Assembly: GCF_030064065.1 (NCBI RefSeq)
Contig: NZ_CP125946.1
Span: forward strand, 2,108,001 to 2,172,000
DNA: 64,000 bases
Direction of reading: 5' to 3'
DNA from: Rothia sp. SD9660Na
GTDB lineage: Bacteria; Actinomycetota; Actinomycetes; Actinomycetales; Micrococcaceae
The notes under the pieces are model-generated. The model was not told where the DNA came from. It worked only from the letters and a program-made list of their open reading frames with translations, and did not search any database. Below are positions 1 through 7,897 of this stretch, piece after piece. The position numbers were made by a program, and so were the translations under genes. Every line of letters begins with the position of its first letter. The stretch's first letter is position 1.

Positions 1-1023
1 CCCGCGTCTCAGGCTCCCGCGCCCCAGGCTGCGAGCAGGCAGCCCGCTGCCGATGTCGCTGAGGGCCCGCGCGGTGGCGACCAGGCATGGGCAGCGCACG
101 GCCAGCCCCGCTCACCGGAGCCTCCATCCTGGAGCCCCGATGACTGGAACAACCCCGTCACCTCCTGGTCGGTAGCAGCTATCCCCAGTGGCGATGCGGC
201 CGAGGTCCCCGAGGCGCAAGCTCCATCAGCCCCGCGTCTGCGCGTGATTGAGGGTGAGGCCAACCCCGTTGAGATCGCCAAGGCCCAGCACCCCTCCCGC
301 GGCCCCCAGGAACAGCAGAATATTGCCCTGGCGCGCGACACCGCCCAGGAGCCAGAGGACGCCGATCCCACCTCCCAGGTACCCCACGAGGATAGCCCGC
401 ACGCGGTTTCTCTTGAACCCGTCCCCACGAGTGAGGGCCTGGCCGAGCAGGGGCATAAGGACGCCGACAACGCCGCCCTCCAAGAAGAGGCCAAGGGCGA
501 GAGCAGCGCCGCGCCCCAGGCTCAACAGCAGGAACATGCACCGGCTCAGGCCCCGAGCCAGACACCAGCCTCCAACCAAGCCCCGGTAGCCTACGAGTAC
601 GCGGACTACGACGGTGGGTACTTTGACGATGCCCCCGAGGACGAGCCCGAGTACGTCGCCGGGGTCGGCTACCTTAAGGCAGAGTCTTCGCAGGAAGCCC
701 CGGCTCAACCAGCTGTTCAGTCAACCGCTCAGACACCGGCACCTGCTGCCGCTCGTGCCCCGCAGACAGCCGCCGAGCAGGTTACCACTCAACAGCCCGA
801 CGGTAAGAAGCTCTCCTTCCGAGAGCGCCACGCCGCCCAGATTGCGGCCGGCCAGCGGGCCGTCCAGCAGGCCAAGGCCCCCACTCCGGTGGAAGCTCCC
901 GAGGACTTCACCCCCAGCGATGACGACGCCGCCCTTGAGTCGTCCGTGCTGATTGGCCAGCGGGCCGTTGAAAAGATTTTGGGCGGCAAAGTCATTGATG
1001 AACAGCCCCTTCATCAGGTCTAG
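1..1023 (+). CDS. dnaX: DNA polymerase III gamma/tau subunit, C-terminal part (partial)
   Basis: The reading frame is open from base 1, so this is the 3' end of a gene that starts outside the window. The visible part is Pro/Ala/Gln/Glu-rich low complexity, as in the tau-specific tail of actinobacterial DnaX, which links the clamp loader to polymerase and helicase at the fork. A more conserved ending follows, with FRERHAAQIAAGQRAVQQ at about residues 275-292 of the visible part and a terminal stretch resembling the conserved DnaX C-terminus (IGQRAVEKILGGKVI). recR starts 12 bp after the stop, and dnaX-recR linkage is very common in bacteria. The ATPase domains are not in the window, so the call rests on the tail and on the neighbour. 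Confidence 0.85.
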   Translation, partial: PASQAPAPQAASRQPAADVAEGPRGGDQAWAAHGQPRSPEPPSWSPDDWNNPVTSWSVAAIPSGDAAEVPEAQAPSAPRLRVIEGEANPVEIAKAQHPSRGPQEQQNIALARDTAQEPEDADPTSQVPHEDSPHAVSLEPVPTSEGLAEQGHKDADNAALQEEAKGESSAAPQAQQQEHAPAQAPSQTPASNQAPVAYEYADYDGGYFDDAPEDEPEYVAGVGYLKAESSQEAPAQPAVQSTAQTPAPAAARAPQTAAEQVTTQQPDGKKLSFRERHAAQIAAGQRAVQQAKAPTPVEAPEDFTPSDDDAALESSVLIGQRAVEKILGGKVIDEQPLHQV

Positions 1024-1035
1024 TAAGGAGTTTTT

Positions 1036-1947
1036 GTGTACGAAAGTGCCGTCCAGAACCTGATCGACGAGCTGGGTAGGTTGCCCGGTGTGGGCCCCAA
1101 GTCAGCCCAGCGTATCGCCTTCTACATTTTGAATGCGGAAAGCTCTGAGATGGCCAATCTCACCGATGCCATCGCGCGTGTGAAAAAGACCGTGAGCTTC
1201 TGCGAGATCTGCGGCAACGTCTCTGAAACCAAGCTCTGCGCTATCTGCCGCGACGAGCAGCGCGACCCGGCGGTGCTCTGCGTGGTGGAGGAATCCAAGG
1301 ACGTGGTGGCCGTTGAGCGCACCCGCTCTTTTACCGGCCGCTACCATGTGCTGGGCGGGTCCATTAACCCTATGGCCGGTATCGGGCCGGAGCAGTTGCG
1401 CATCCGTGAGCTGGTGGCCCGTCTGTCGGATGAGCGCATCACCGAGCTGATTCTCGCCATGGATCCCAACCTTGAGGGTGAGGCTACTGCCACCTACCTC
1501 TCGCGCCTGCTGGTGCCCATCGGTATTCGCGTGTCGCGCCTGGCGTCGGGTCTGCCGGTGGGTGGCGACCTGGAATACGCCGACGAAATCACCCTGGGCC
1601 GTGCCCTTGAGGGCCGCCGCATTATCAGTGAGGGCACCCGCGCCGAGGCCGCCGACCCCGCCGAAGATTTTGAGGCCGCCCTTGAGGCAGAGACCGAAGC
1701 CAAGGAGCAGCAGGCCGCGGCGGAGCAGGCAGCTAAGGGCCCGCGGGCTCGCTGGTCTGGTTCCATGTTCGATGATCTTGATAGCGAGGACGCCGCCACC
1801 CCCTCCCCTACCGATGGGCAGGATGGCGGGGAGTTACGGGATGCCTACGAGGCCAAGCTGGAAGAGCTCAAGAAGACCCCGCTGCGTACGGTTGCCCCCG
1901 AGATTCCGCCGATTCCGGGTAAGACCTATGTGAACCCCTGGACCTAG
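1036..1947 (+). CDS. recR: Recombination mediator protein RecR with long C-terminal extension
   Basis: RecR works with RecF/RecO to load RecA on gapped DNA. The N-terminal helix-hairpin-helix ([17 protein letters not shown], about residues 16-32), the four-cysteine zinc finger (CEICGN...CAICRD, about 56-74) and the Toprim segment ([38 protein letters not shown]) are all present. The start is GTG 1036, with AAGGAG 6 bp upstream, closely following dnaX. RecR is normally near 200 aa; this one is 303 aa. After the usual core end (about residue 200) comes an acidic Ala/Glu-rich linker and a tail ending in a Pro-rich [15 protein letters not shown] segment. The tail is in the same frame and has the base composition of the gene, so it looks genuine. 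Its role is unknown. Confidence 0.96.
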   Translation: MYESAVQNLIDELGRLPGVGPKSAQRIAFYILNAESSEMANLTDAIARVKKTVSFCEICGNVSETKLCAICRDEQRDPAVLCVVEESKDVVAVERTRSFTGRYHVLGGSINPMAGIGPEQLRIRELVARLSDERITELILAMDPNLEGEATATYLSRLLVPIGIRVSRLASGLPVGGDLEYADEITLGRALEGRRIISEGTRAEAADPAEDFEAALEAETEAKEQQAAAEQAAKGPRARWSGSMFDDLDSEDAATPSPTDGQDGGELRDAYEAKLEELKKTPLRTVAPEIPPIPGKTYVNPWT

Positions 1948-2019
1948 TCGCACCCAGAGGACATCTATCAAACCACAAAAAGTATTGAACATCACTTTTA
2001 TCTGTGGAAAAATATAGAC

Positions 2020-2226
2020 ATGTCTAAAAAAATCATTAGCCTAGCGTTTCTAGCCGGCTCTCTTTCCCTCATCGGCCTCACCCCATCGGCACAGGCCTTT
2101 CCACATCCTATTCCCTGTGCGCTCCCTGCTGGCACGTCCCAGCCTTCGGTCGTTTGTGAAAACTGGCGTGACTACCTCGACCCACGCGATGTTTGCGACC
2201 CCAAGCTCATTATCTGTAGGCGTTAA
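2020..2226 (+). CDS. Small secreted cysteine-containing peptide, unknown
   Basis: A 68-aa protein with a clear Sec signal peptide (MSKK, hydrophobic core, cleavage near PSAQA-F) leaving a mature peptide of about 42 residues with four Cys (IPCALP, VVCENW, DVCDPK, IICRR) and several Pro. Two disulfides are plausible. I recognise no family. The AT-richer composition differs from recR and lysC and resembles the secreted-protein genes after lysC. A polytopic membrane protein gene follows 26 bp downstream and may be co-transcribed. A bacteriocin-like or signalling peptide with a membrane partner is possible, but that is inference from layout only. No strong ribosome-binding site is visible before the ATG. 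Confidence 0.6.
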   Translation: MSKKIISLAFLAGSLSLIGLTPSAQAFPHPIPCALPAGTSQPSVVCENWRDYLDPRDVCDPKLIICRR

Positions 2227-2252
2227 AAATCATGCAATCGGAAGGAGGCACA

Positions 2253-3008
2253 ATGCGCATCCGACTCGTTTTAATACCAATTTCATTAGCACTTGCAACC
2301 ATAACTCAGTTCATTTTCTACAGCGGTCCAACCCGTCATGTTGACCTGATAATTGTCAGCATGAGCCTTATATCCTTACTGTTAAGCCTTGTTGCTTTAG
2401 CTCTATCCGGCACAAAAGACCGCGGCACTTCCCAGGTTTCTCGCCCTGTGGAAATAGCCATAATTTTTATCATCACTCTAGGGCTTATTTTTCTACAGAA
2501 CGCTGTCTACAGCCTACTCGTAGCCTCCGCACCACCCCCTCATTATCATTACGATCAACTTTTCTCTCAGCAGAGTGTTTTCTGGAGCCAGGCTCTTAAC
2601 CTGACTCATATCTTTACCCTGCTTTCTCTCTGCCTTGCCACCACGCAATTTGTTCAAGAGCACACCCCCGCTTTACTCCCAGCGATTGCTAGCTCTATTT
2701 CTATAGCTGCCCTTCTTTCTCTACCCTTGGGACTACCGGGCTTAACAGCAGGCATCGTACTGGCTCTGGCAGTTACAACTGCCAGCAACTATATCCAAAG
2801 CATAACGGGGCTACTTCTTGCTTTTATCGTGCTCTTGGGTTGTGCCTGGGTAATTAGCCAGACATCAGTATCACAGCTGTATGCAGTATCGGACTACCTT
2901 TACCTCACCACAAACATCTTGGCAGTAGTAGCCGGCCTAACGGCCCTACTGGGTCTCTTCCGCTGGAATGCCAACCGATCATCGCCCCTAGTAACACATA
3001 GCAAGTAG
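2253..3008 (+). CDS. Polytopic membrane protein, unknown
   Basis: Predicted 251-aa integral membrane protein with about seven to eight hydrophobic segments (for example IRLVLIPISLALATITQFIF, LISLLLSLVALAL, IAIIFIITLGLIFLQNAVYS, and three near the C-terminus). I chose ATG 2253 because GAAGGAGG lies immediately upstream; an in-frame ATG at 2232 lacks a site. It follows the small secreted peptide by 26 bp and ends before a strong terminator, so the two probably form one unit. No transporter or enzyme motif is recognised. It could be an immunity or export partner of the upstream peptide, or unrelated. Confidence 0.65.
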   Translation: MRIRLVLIPISLALATITQFIFYSGPTRHVDLIIVSMSLISLLLSLVALALSGTKDRGTSQVSRPVEIAIIFIITLGLIFLQNAVYSLLVASAPPPHYHYDQLFSQQSVFWSQALNLTHIFTLLSLCLATTQFVQEHTPALLPAIASSISIAALLSLPLGLPGLTAGIVLALAVTTASNYIQSITGLLLAFIVLLGCAWVISQTSVSQLYAVSDYLYLTTNILAVVAGLTALLGLFRWNANRSSPLVTHSK

Positions 3009-3032
3009 TTCAGTGTCTTTCTGGCATAAAAC

Positions 3033-3066
3033 GTGGCTCCTCATACCTAGAGGAGCCACATTTTTA
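3033..3066 (+). terminator. Intrinsic terminator after the 2253-3008 gene
   Basis: Perfect 10-bp stem GTGGCTCCTC / GAGGAGCCAC with a 7-nt loop, followed by ATTTTTAT. It separates the secreted peptide/membrane protein pair from lysC. Confidence 0.9.
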
Positions 3067-3216
3067 TAGGCTAAAGCTCTTGCGTAATCTACCGTCATAC
3101 ACGTTATATTCCCGTCATTTGAGCAAAAATCGTCCAAGTGCGACGCCCACCCCTACGATAGTTTTAGGCCGGAAAATGCCCGGCACCTTCAACACCTTTG
3201 TACTGGAGAAGTTTCA

Positions 3217-4506
3217 ATGAGCCTGATTGTCCAAAAGTTCGGTGGGTCCTCGGTTTCTGACGCCGAGGGTATTAAGCGTGTAGCTCGCCGTATTGTGGAC
3301 ACGCAGAAGGCTGGCAACGAGGTCGTCGTGGTGGTCTCAGCAATGGGGGATACCACCGATGAACTGCTCGACCTTGCGGCTGAAGTAACCCCCAACGCCG
3401 GCCCCTCGCGTGAACTCGATATGCTGCTGAGCGCCGGCGAACGGATTTCTATGTCCGTTCTGGCCCTGGCTATTAACAGCATGGGCGGCCGTGCCCAGTC
3501 CTTCACCGGCTCCCAGGCCGGCATGATTACCGACGGTGTGCACGGTTCTGCCCGCCTGGTTGAGGTCAACCCCGAGCGTATTCGTTCTGCCCTTGATGAA
3601 GGCTACGTCGCCGTTGTCGCGGGTTTCCAGGGTATGAATCGCCAGACTCGCGACATCACTACCTTGGGTCGTGGCGGCTCAGACACCACCGCGGTTGCTC
3701 TGGCAGCTGCGCTAGGTGCTGACGTCTGTGAGATTTACTCAGACGTTGATGGTGTATTCACTGCTGACCCGCGTATCGTGCCGTCCGCCCACAAGCTCGA
3801 TACCGTCACGAGCGAAGAAATGCTTGAGATGGCCGCTAACGGCGCCAAGATTCTGCACCTGCGTTCGGTGGAGTACGCGCGCCGTTTCAACCTGAAGCTG
3901 CATGTTCGCTCTTCGTTTTCAGAGCTTGAAGGCACTCTCGTTATCCCCGACAATGAGGGTATGGAAACTAATTTGAAGGAGATTCCCTTGGAACAGCCCC
4001 TCGTCTCGGGCGTCGCCCACGACCGTAGCCAGGCTAAGGTCACCGTTATTGGTGTGCCCGATGTGCCCGGCTCCGCGGCCAAGGTGTTCGGTATTCTCAA
4101 TGAGACCAACGTGAACCTCGACATGATTGTTCAGAACGTCTCAACCGACCGCCCCGACGTCACCGATATCTCCTTCACTCTGCCCCAGGATCAGGGCGCT
4201 GCCGCTCTGGCTGCGCTTGAAGCTAAGAAGGCTGAGCTGGGCTTTGAAGAGGTCCAGTACAACGAGTCCATCGGTAAGCTGTCACTGGTGGGTGCGGGTA
4301 TGAAGTCTAACCCCGGTGTGTCCTTTAAGTTCTTTGATGCACTGAGCACCGCCGGCATCAACATCGAGATGATTTCTACCTCTGAGATCCGCATTTCGGT
4401 TATCACCGATATTGAGAAGCTTGATGAGGCTGTGCGCGCTGTGCACTCAGCTTTTGATTTGGACGCCGAGGGTGAGGCTACCGTGTACGGTGGTACCGGC
4501 CGCTAG
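3217..4506 (+). CDS. lysC: Aspartate kinase
   Basis: Catalyses phosphorylation of L-aspartate, the first step to lysine, threonine, methionine and diaminopimelate. The kinase signature VQKFGGSSV is at residues 5-13 and the catalytic domain runs to about residue 250, with [19 protein letters not shown] in the nucleotide-binding region. Two ACT domains follow (about 265-340 and 350-425), of the type giving feedback inhibition by lysine plus threonine. At 429 aa the length matches actinobacterial alpha subunits, which often also give a beta subunit from an internal start. The ATG is preceded by GGAG. asd, the usual next gene, is absent; a repeat cassette with terminator follows directly. Confidence 0.97.
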   Translation: MSLIVQKFGGSSVSDAEGIKRVARRIVDTQKAGNEVVVVVSAMGDTTDELLDLAAEVTPNAGPSRELDMLLSAGERISMSVLALAINSMGGRAQSFTGSQAGMITDGVHGSARLVEVNPERIRSALDEGYVAVVAGFQGMNRQTRDITTLGRGGSDTTAVALAAALGADVCEIYSDVDGVFTADPRIVPSAHKLDTVTSEEMLEMAANGAKILHLRSVEYARRFNLKLHVRSSFSELEGTLVIPDNEGMETNLKEIPLEQPLVSGVAHDRSQAKVTVIGVPDVPGSAAKVFGILNETNVNLDMIVQNVSTDRPDVTDISFTLPQDQGAAALAALEAKKAELGFEEVQYNESIGKLSLVGAGMKSNPGVSFKFFDALSTAGINIEMISTSEIRISVITDIEKLDEAVRAVHSAFDLDAEGEATVYGGTGR

Positions 4507-4512
4507 GTTGTG

Positions 4513-4729
4513 AACTAGGTTCGTCCGCGAGGACGCCCGACCCCGGGCTGGCAGCGCAGTGCTGCTGGCCCGAGGGCCGGCTTTTCCCATTTCAAGGGCG
4601 TGTAAAAAATTTCTATATTTTTCACCCAAAGACTTGTCGGGAGTATGTAGACCAATATAGTATTGCTGTACATCACATCTTCTTTACCCCCAAATTCAGC
4701 CAACCGGCTGGTCAAGCACTAAAGGAGTA
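4513..4729 (+). repeat. Duplicated terminator-promoter-RBS cassette, copy 1
   Basis: This 217-bp block recurs at 5533-5750 with only a couple of substitutions and a 1-bp indel near 4537-4541. It starts just after the lysC stop and ends in the Shine-Dalgarno AAAGGAG (4721-4727) of the next gene. Inside are a GC hairpin (GCTGGCCC-GA-GGGCCGGC followed by TTTTCCC), an AT-rich stretch and a promoter-like sequence. The block therefore ends upstream transcription, restarts it and supplies the ribosome-binding site. The identity stops exactly at the start codon of each downstream gene. Confidence 0.95.
4634..4661 (+). promoter_or_regulatory. Putative promoter in repeat copy 1
   Basis: TTGTCG (4634-4639) and TATAGT (4656-4661) with a 16-bp spacer, a reasonable SigA-type promoter for the phospholipase gene 74 bp downstream. 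The identical sequence occurs in copy 2. Confidence 0.5.
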
Positions 4730-4734
4730 TACCA

Positions 4735-5295
4735 ATGCACAGAGTAAGAAATATTACAGCAACTGCCCTATTAGCAATAACATTTGCCCTAACCACACCT
4801 GCACCTTCTAGCGCTGTTGCGTTCACCAAAGAACCTCAATTCTCCAGTCCGTCTCGCATTTCAGGCTTTCCTGACCCATATTCATACTCCAAGTTTATTG
4901 AAGCAGCCTCCCATGCAGGGTATACCAGTCAAGAGGTAAAAAATTTTGAAGAGTTTTTCACACAAAATTACATACTAGAAGAAAATAGCCTTACCCCAGC
5001 ATCAAACTACGTTCCCAATGGATGCTCAGATCCCCGATCCTGGTCATCATACAAACAAACATTTCTCCCAGCGTGTAACACTCATGACTACTGCTATTCC
5101 GCACAGTATAATTTTAGGCGATCACGCGCAGAGTGTGACAACAACTTCTATAGCTCAATGCGCTCTATATGCAATTTTCTATATTCACCACATTCTAGCA
5201 AAAATATAAGCTGCCTTAATGAATCGAATGTTTATTACTGGGCGGTAAGAACATTTGGGCGACCACACTACGAAGGCTCCGGCGATCCCTCATGA
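4735..5295 (+). CDS. Secreted prokaryotic phospholipase A2-like protein
   Basis: A 186-aa protein with a Sec signal peptide (cleavage near PSSAVA). The mature part ends in a prokaryotic PLA2 domain (family of Streptomyces violaceoruber PLA2): NGCSDPRSW, then PACNTHDYCYS with the catalytic His-Asp pair, and the partner motif CDNNFYSSMRSIC carrying the second catalytic Asp and paired cysteines. The expected role is Ca-dependent hydrolysis of phospholipid sn-2 esters outside the cell. The RBS comes from the repeat cassette. The stop overlaps the next start in ATGA, so a small membrane protein is translationally coupled. The A+T content is higher than in the flanking core genes. Coupling to a membrane partner suggests an antagonism or self-protection role, which is inference. 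Confidence 0.85.
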   Translation: MHRVRNITATALLAITFALTTPAPSSAVAFTKEPQFSSPSRISGFPDPYSYSKFIEAASHAGYTSQEVKNFEEFFTQNYILEENSLTPASNYVPNGCSDPRSWSSYKQTFLPACNTHDYCYSAQYNFRRSRAECDNNFYSSMRSICNFLYSPHSSKNISCLNESNVYYWAVRTFGRPHYEGSGDPS

Positions 5296-5513
5296 TAAAA
5301 TTATTTAAACTGAGTAAAATACCGAAAACTCTAGTAGTTCTATGCTTTATTGCATATATTTTCACAACTATGTGCGCATTTGTCGCACACACTAACAGCG
5401 AAGCTTACATCGGTGCAGGAGTTCTCGCTCTTCAATTTGGCCTACTAAGCATCACTTTAACCGCCTGTACTCTTGTCATATGGGTAGTACGCTTTACTAC
5501 CCATGAGGAATAA
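5292..5513 (+). CDS. Small two-TM membrane protein coupled to the PLA2 gene (possible immunity protein)
   Basis: A 73-aa protein with two hydrophobic helices (about residues 13-32 and 41-66) and charged ends. Its ATG overlaps the phospholipase stop by 4 nt (ATGA), so translation is coupled. No family is recognised. The same layout (secreted protein, then small two-TM protein) recurs in the next cassette, 5755-6590. A membrane-resident immunity protein for the secreted enzyme is the simplest hypothesis but is not shown by sequence. Confidence 0.7.
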   Translation: MIKLFKLSKIPKTLVVLCFIAYIFTTMCAFVAHTNSEAYIGAGVLALQFGLLSITLTACTLVIWVVRFTTHEE

Positions 5514-5532
5514 CCGCCCCCACCACAGGGGT

Positions 5533-5750
5533 AACTAGGTTCGTCCGCGAGGACGCTCGGGCCCCGGGCTGGCAGCGCAGTGCTGCTGGCCCGAGGGCCG
5601 GCTTTTCCCATTTCAAGGGCGTGTAAAAAATTTCTATATTTTTCACCCAAAGACTTGTCGGGAGTATGTAGACCAATATAGTATTGCTGTACATCACATC
5701 TTCTTTACCCCCAAATTCAGCCAACCGGCTGGTCAAGCACTAAAGGAGTA
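5533..5750 (+). repeat. Duplicated terminator-promoter-RBS cassette, copy 2
   Basis: Second copy of the 4513-4729 block, near-identical over 218 bp, again lying exactly between one gene's stop and the next gene's start codon. It ends in the ribosome-binding site AAAGGAG used by the 5755 gene. Identity this high in noncoding DNA points to recent duplication or gene conversion. Confidence 0.95.
5655..5682 (+). promoter_or_regulatory. Putative promoter in repeat copy 2
   Basis: TTGTCG (5655-5660), 16-bp spacer, TATAGT (5677-5682); identical to the element in copy 1. Confidence 0.5.
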
Positions 5751-5754
5751 GGCT

Positions 5755-6375
5755 ATGAAAGCTACAACCACTCAGAAAACCCTGGCAACCACGCTGATTC
5801 TCGCGGGTCTACTATCCGGGGGGGGATTCACAAGCGCTAATGCGGTAGAATCCACCAGCACAATCGCAACAACGACCGACACTCGCCTTACCGACATCTC
5901 AGACGAACAAATTAACCGCTACGACCGACATGTTACCACTGGGCTGATGGGAGATTTCTCAATCAGGAGCGATTCAAATCTTTCCCCCGCAGATAAGGCG
6001 ATTTTGCAGCAGATTCTCACCAAATCCAATCAAGAACGCCGCGAAGCGCTATCCAATCTCCCCCAGCATGCGAAGGCTACTGGAAATGAAATTCAGTCAG
6101 CTGGCGGTGGCGTTATCTTCCACTGGTGGGGTCAGACGCTCTGGTTAAATAACATAAACTCATACAGACTCTCAGCACTACTCGCTGGCGGTGCAGCAAT
6201 TTCTACCGTAGCAGTATTCATTACCTCGGTAACTGGTGTAGGAGCAGTAGTGGCAGGTGGATTTGCAGCAGCTTTCGCGGTTGTCTCGGCCGCATCTTTA
6301 ATTTGCAACTGGAACCAGCGAGGAATTAATATTCATCGGGCTCACAACACAGCCGTCTGGTGCACACCTCGGTAG
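5755..6375 (+). CDS. Secreted protein with hydrophobic Gly/Ala-rich C-terminus, bacteriocin-like
   Basis: A 206-aa protein with a Sec signal peptide (cleavage near TSANA) and a polar middle region of about 90 residues. The C-terminal domain begins VIFHWWGQTLWLN, continues with two Gly/Ala-rich hydrophobic stretches (LSALLAGGAAISTVAVFI, VGAVVAGGFAAAFAVVSAAS) and ends around LICNWNQRG...VWCTPR with two Cys. I recall this pattern (HWWG, long alanine-rich helices, terminal Trp/Cys) from secreted actinobacterial proteins of unknown function; it would suit insertion into a membrane. Its RBS and promoter come from repeat copy 2, and a small two-TM protein follows. A pore-forming toxin with immunity partner is plausible but unproven. 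Confidence 0.65.
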   Translation: MKATTTQKTLATTLILAGLLSGGGFTSANAVESTSTIATTTDTRLTDISDEQINRYDRHVTTGLMGDFSIRSDSNLSPADKAILQQILTKSNQERREALSNLPQHAKATGNEIQSAGGGVIFHWWGQTLWLNNINSYRLSALLAGGAAISTVAVFITSVTGVGAVVAGGFAAAFAVVSAASLICNWNQRGINIHRAHNTAVWCTPR

Positions 6376-6413
6376 ATAAAATCTTACCAGTAGCCCATCA
6401 AGGAAAATATAAA

Positions 6414-6590
6414 ATGAAAAATATACTACGCTGGATATCTTTATTATCTGCTCTTCCACTTTTGTTCTATGGGGTATGGTATTTTATTGATCCGACTGCC
6501 TTTAACAAGTACATCATCCTTATTCTCGTAACAGTCACCGGAGTTTCTACAACTTTAGCAACAGTCCTTTCTGTGAAGCATGAAACTTAA
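6414..6590 (+). CDS. Small two-TM membrane protein (possible immunity protein)
   Basis: A 58-aa protein with two hydrophobic helices (about residues 5-25 and 32-52) and a short basic/acidic tail. ATG 6414 has AAGGAAA upstream, which makes it better than the in-frame ATG at 6360 inside the preceding gene. It lies 38 bp after the 5755 gene and is followed by a terminator, so the two form one transcription unit. The size and topology match the membrane protein of the PLA2 pair, although the sequences are not obviously related. Confidence 0.65.
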   Translation: MKNILRWISLLSALPLLFYGVWYFIDPTAFNKYIILILVTVTGVSTTLATVLSVKHET

Positions 6591-6605
6591 AGATTATTAT
6601 CTATA

Positions 6606-6646
6606 AGGTATGCCAGACCCACAGTCACTGTGGGTCTGGCATACCT
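6606..6646. terminator. Long perfect hairpin between 6590 and 6803
   Basis: A 19-bp perfect inverted repeat (6606-6624 / 6628-6646) with a 3-nt loop. No T-run follows directly, though TTATAAAT is close by. It probably ends the secreted-protein cassette. Confidence 0.7.
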
Positions 6647-6802
6647 ACCCCTTATAAATAACCCTTCTTCTGAAGACTTGATGTTGCATATTGTTTTTGC
6701 TCCGTGCTCTCCTTTCTCTTTCGTCCTTGACTTATCTGAGGTGGCAGGGAAAGAAAGGGATGTTTTTCTAGCGCGGGATGAAGGGCCGTTAGAATAGACC
6801 CC

Positions 6803-7744
6803 ATGCCCCTCACCCTCCTCGCCCCGGACGATTGGCGCGCACTCGCGCGCGCCCATGAAGAACACTCCGGCCGCTACGCCCTACCCTTCGCACGACGCCG
6901 CGAACGCGGCCAAGCCCACCCCGTTGAAGACTTCCTCTTCACCTACTACACCCTCAAACCCGGGCAGTTTATGCGCTGGCACCCCGGTGCGGGGGTCATT
7001 CTGCAGGACGCCGGTGAGCGAGCAGACTGGAAGTTCTACCGGGCCGCTACCCTGCAGGAGCTAGAAGAGGCAGGCCTGCCACCTGCCGAAGCCGCCGCGG
7101 CAGCGCAGGCGGGTACCAGCGTCCTTGTCGATACCGAAAAGTTTGCTGAGGCCCGCGCCTCAGCCATTGATTTTGCGCGGATAATCCTGGGCAAAACTGC
7201 GGCCAAGCCCGGTTTCTTTGGCTGTTTTGGCCTGCACGAGTGGGCTATGGCCTATAAGTCGGTGGAGAATAAAATCCGCCACGACTACCTAGAACTGCGC
7301 CTGGGGGCAGAGGGCACCGACAGGGTGGTTGAGAGCCATAAAATCAGATGCTCCCACTTCGATGCCTTCCGGTTCTTCATGCCCCAGGCCGTGCCCATGA
7401 ACGAGCTACAGCCCACGCGTGAGCAGCAGCGCAACCTGGAGCAGCCAGCCTGCCTGCACGCCAATATGGATATCTACAAGTGGGCCTATAAGCTCCTGCC
7501 CCTGGTGCCCTCACACCTGGTCATGGACTGCTTCGAACTGGCCTGGGACGTGCGCGAACTCGATATGAAAGCCGCCCCCTACGATCTAAGGGACTGGGGC
7601 TACGAGCCGGTTGCCATTGAAACCCCCCAGGGGAAAGCCGAATATGTGCGTCAGCAACGGGGCTTTGCAGAACGGTCCGTCCTCTTGCGCCAGCGGCTCC
7701 TGGCAGAACTAGACCGGCACCTGGGCCAGACCGAGACAGAATAG
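6803..7744 (+). CDS. Conserved actinobacterial protein (often labelled 3-methyladenine DNA glycosylase)
   Basis: A 313-aa cytoplasmic protein. Conserved blocks include HPVEDFLFTYYTLKPGQFMRWHPG near residues 40-60 (here given only as the family hallmark), GFFGCFGLHEWAMAYK at about 133-148, and RCSHFDAFRFF with QPACLHANMDIYKWAYKL further on. The family is widespread in actinobacteria and frequently annotated as 3-methyladenine DNA glycosylase, but I see no classical glycosylase helix-hairpin-helix and treat that function as unproven. The ATG lies after a gap of about 210 bp. A strong bidirectional terminator separates it from the convergent sialidase gene. Confidence 0.75.
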   Translation: MPLTLLAPDDWRALARAHEEHSGRYALPFARRRERGQAHPVEDFLFTYYTLKPGQFMRWHPGAGVILQDAGERADWKFYRAATLQELEEAGLPPAEAAAAAQAGTSVLVDTEKFAEARASAIDFARIILGKTAAKPGFFGCFGLHEWAMAYKSVENKIRHDYLELRLGAEGTDRVVESHKIRCSHFDAFRFFMPQAVPMNELQPTREQQRNLEQPACLHANMDIYKWAYKLLPLVPSHLVMDCFELAWDVRELDMKAAPYDLRDWGYEPVAIETPQGKAEYVRQQRGFAERSVLLRQRLLAELDRHLGQTETE

Positions 7745-7774
7745 GCACCCCCAACCTCAAGACCACAAACATAC

Positions 7775-7823
7775 AAACCGCCCGGCCCCTCCCCTGTGCA
7801 GGGGGCAGGCCGGGCGGTTTTTA
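7775..7823. terminator. Bidirectional terminator between the 6803 gene and the sialidase
   Basis: 13-bp perfect stem (7775-7787 / 7808-7820) with A-run before and T-run after, placed between convergent genes. Confidence 0.92.
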
Positions 7824-7897
7824 TCTAGCTATGTGTGCCTGAGCCAGGGTCGCAGCGCAGCAGGCCTGGCAGGGAGGACAGTCACCGGTCAGGACCT

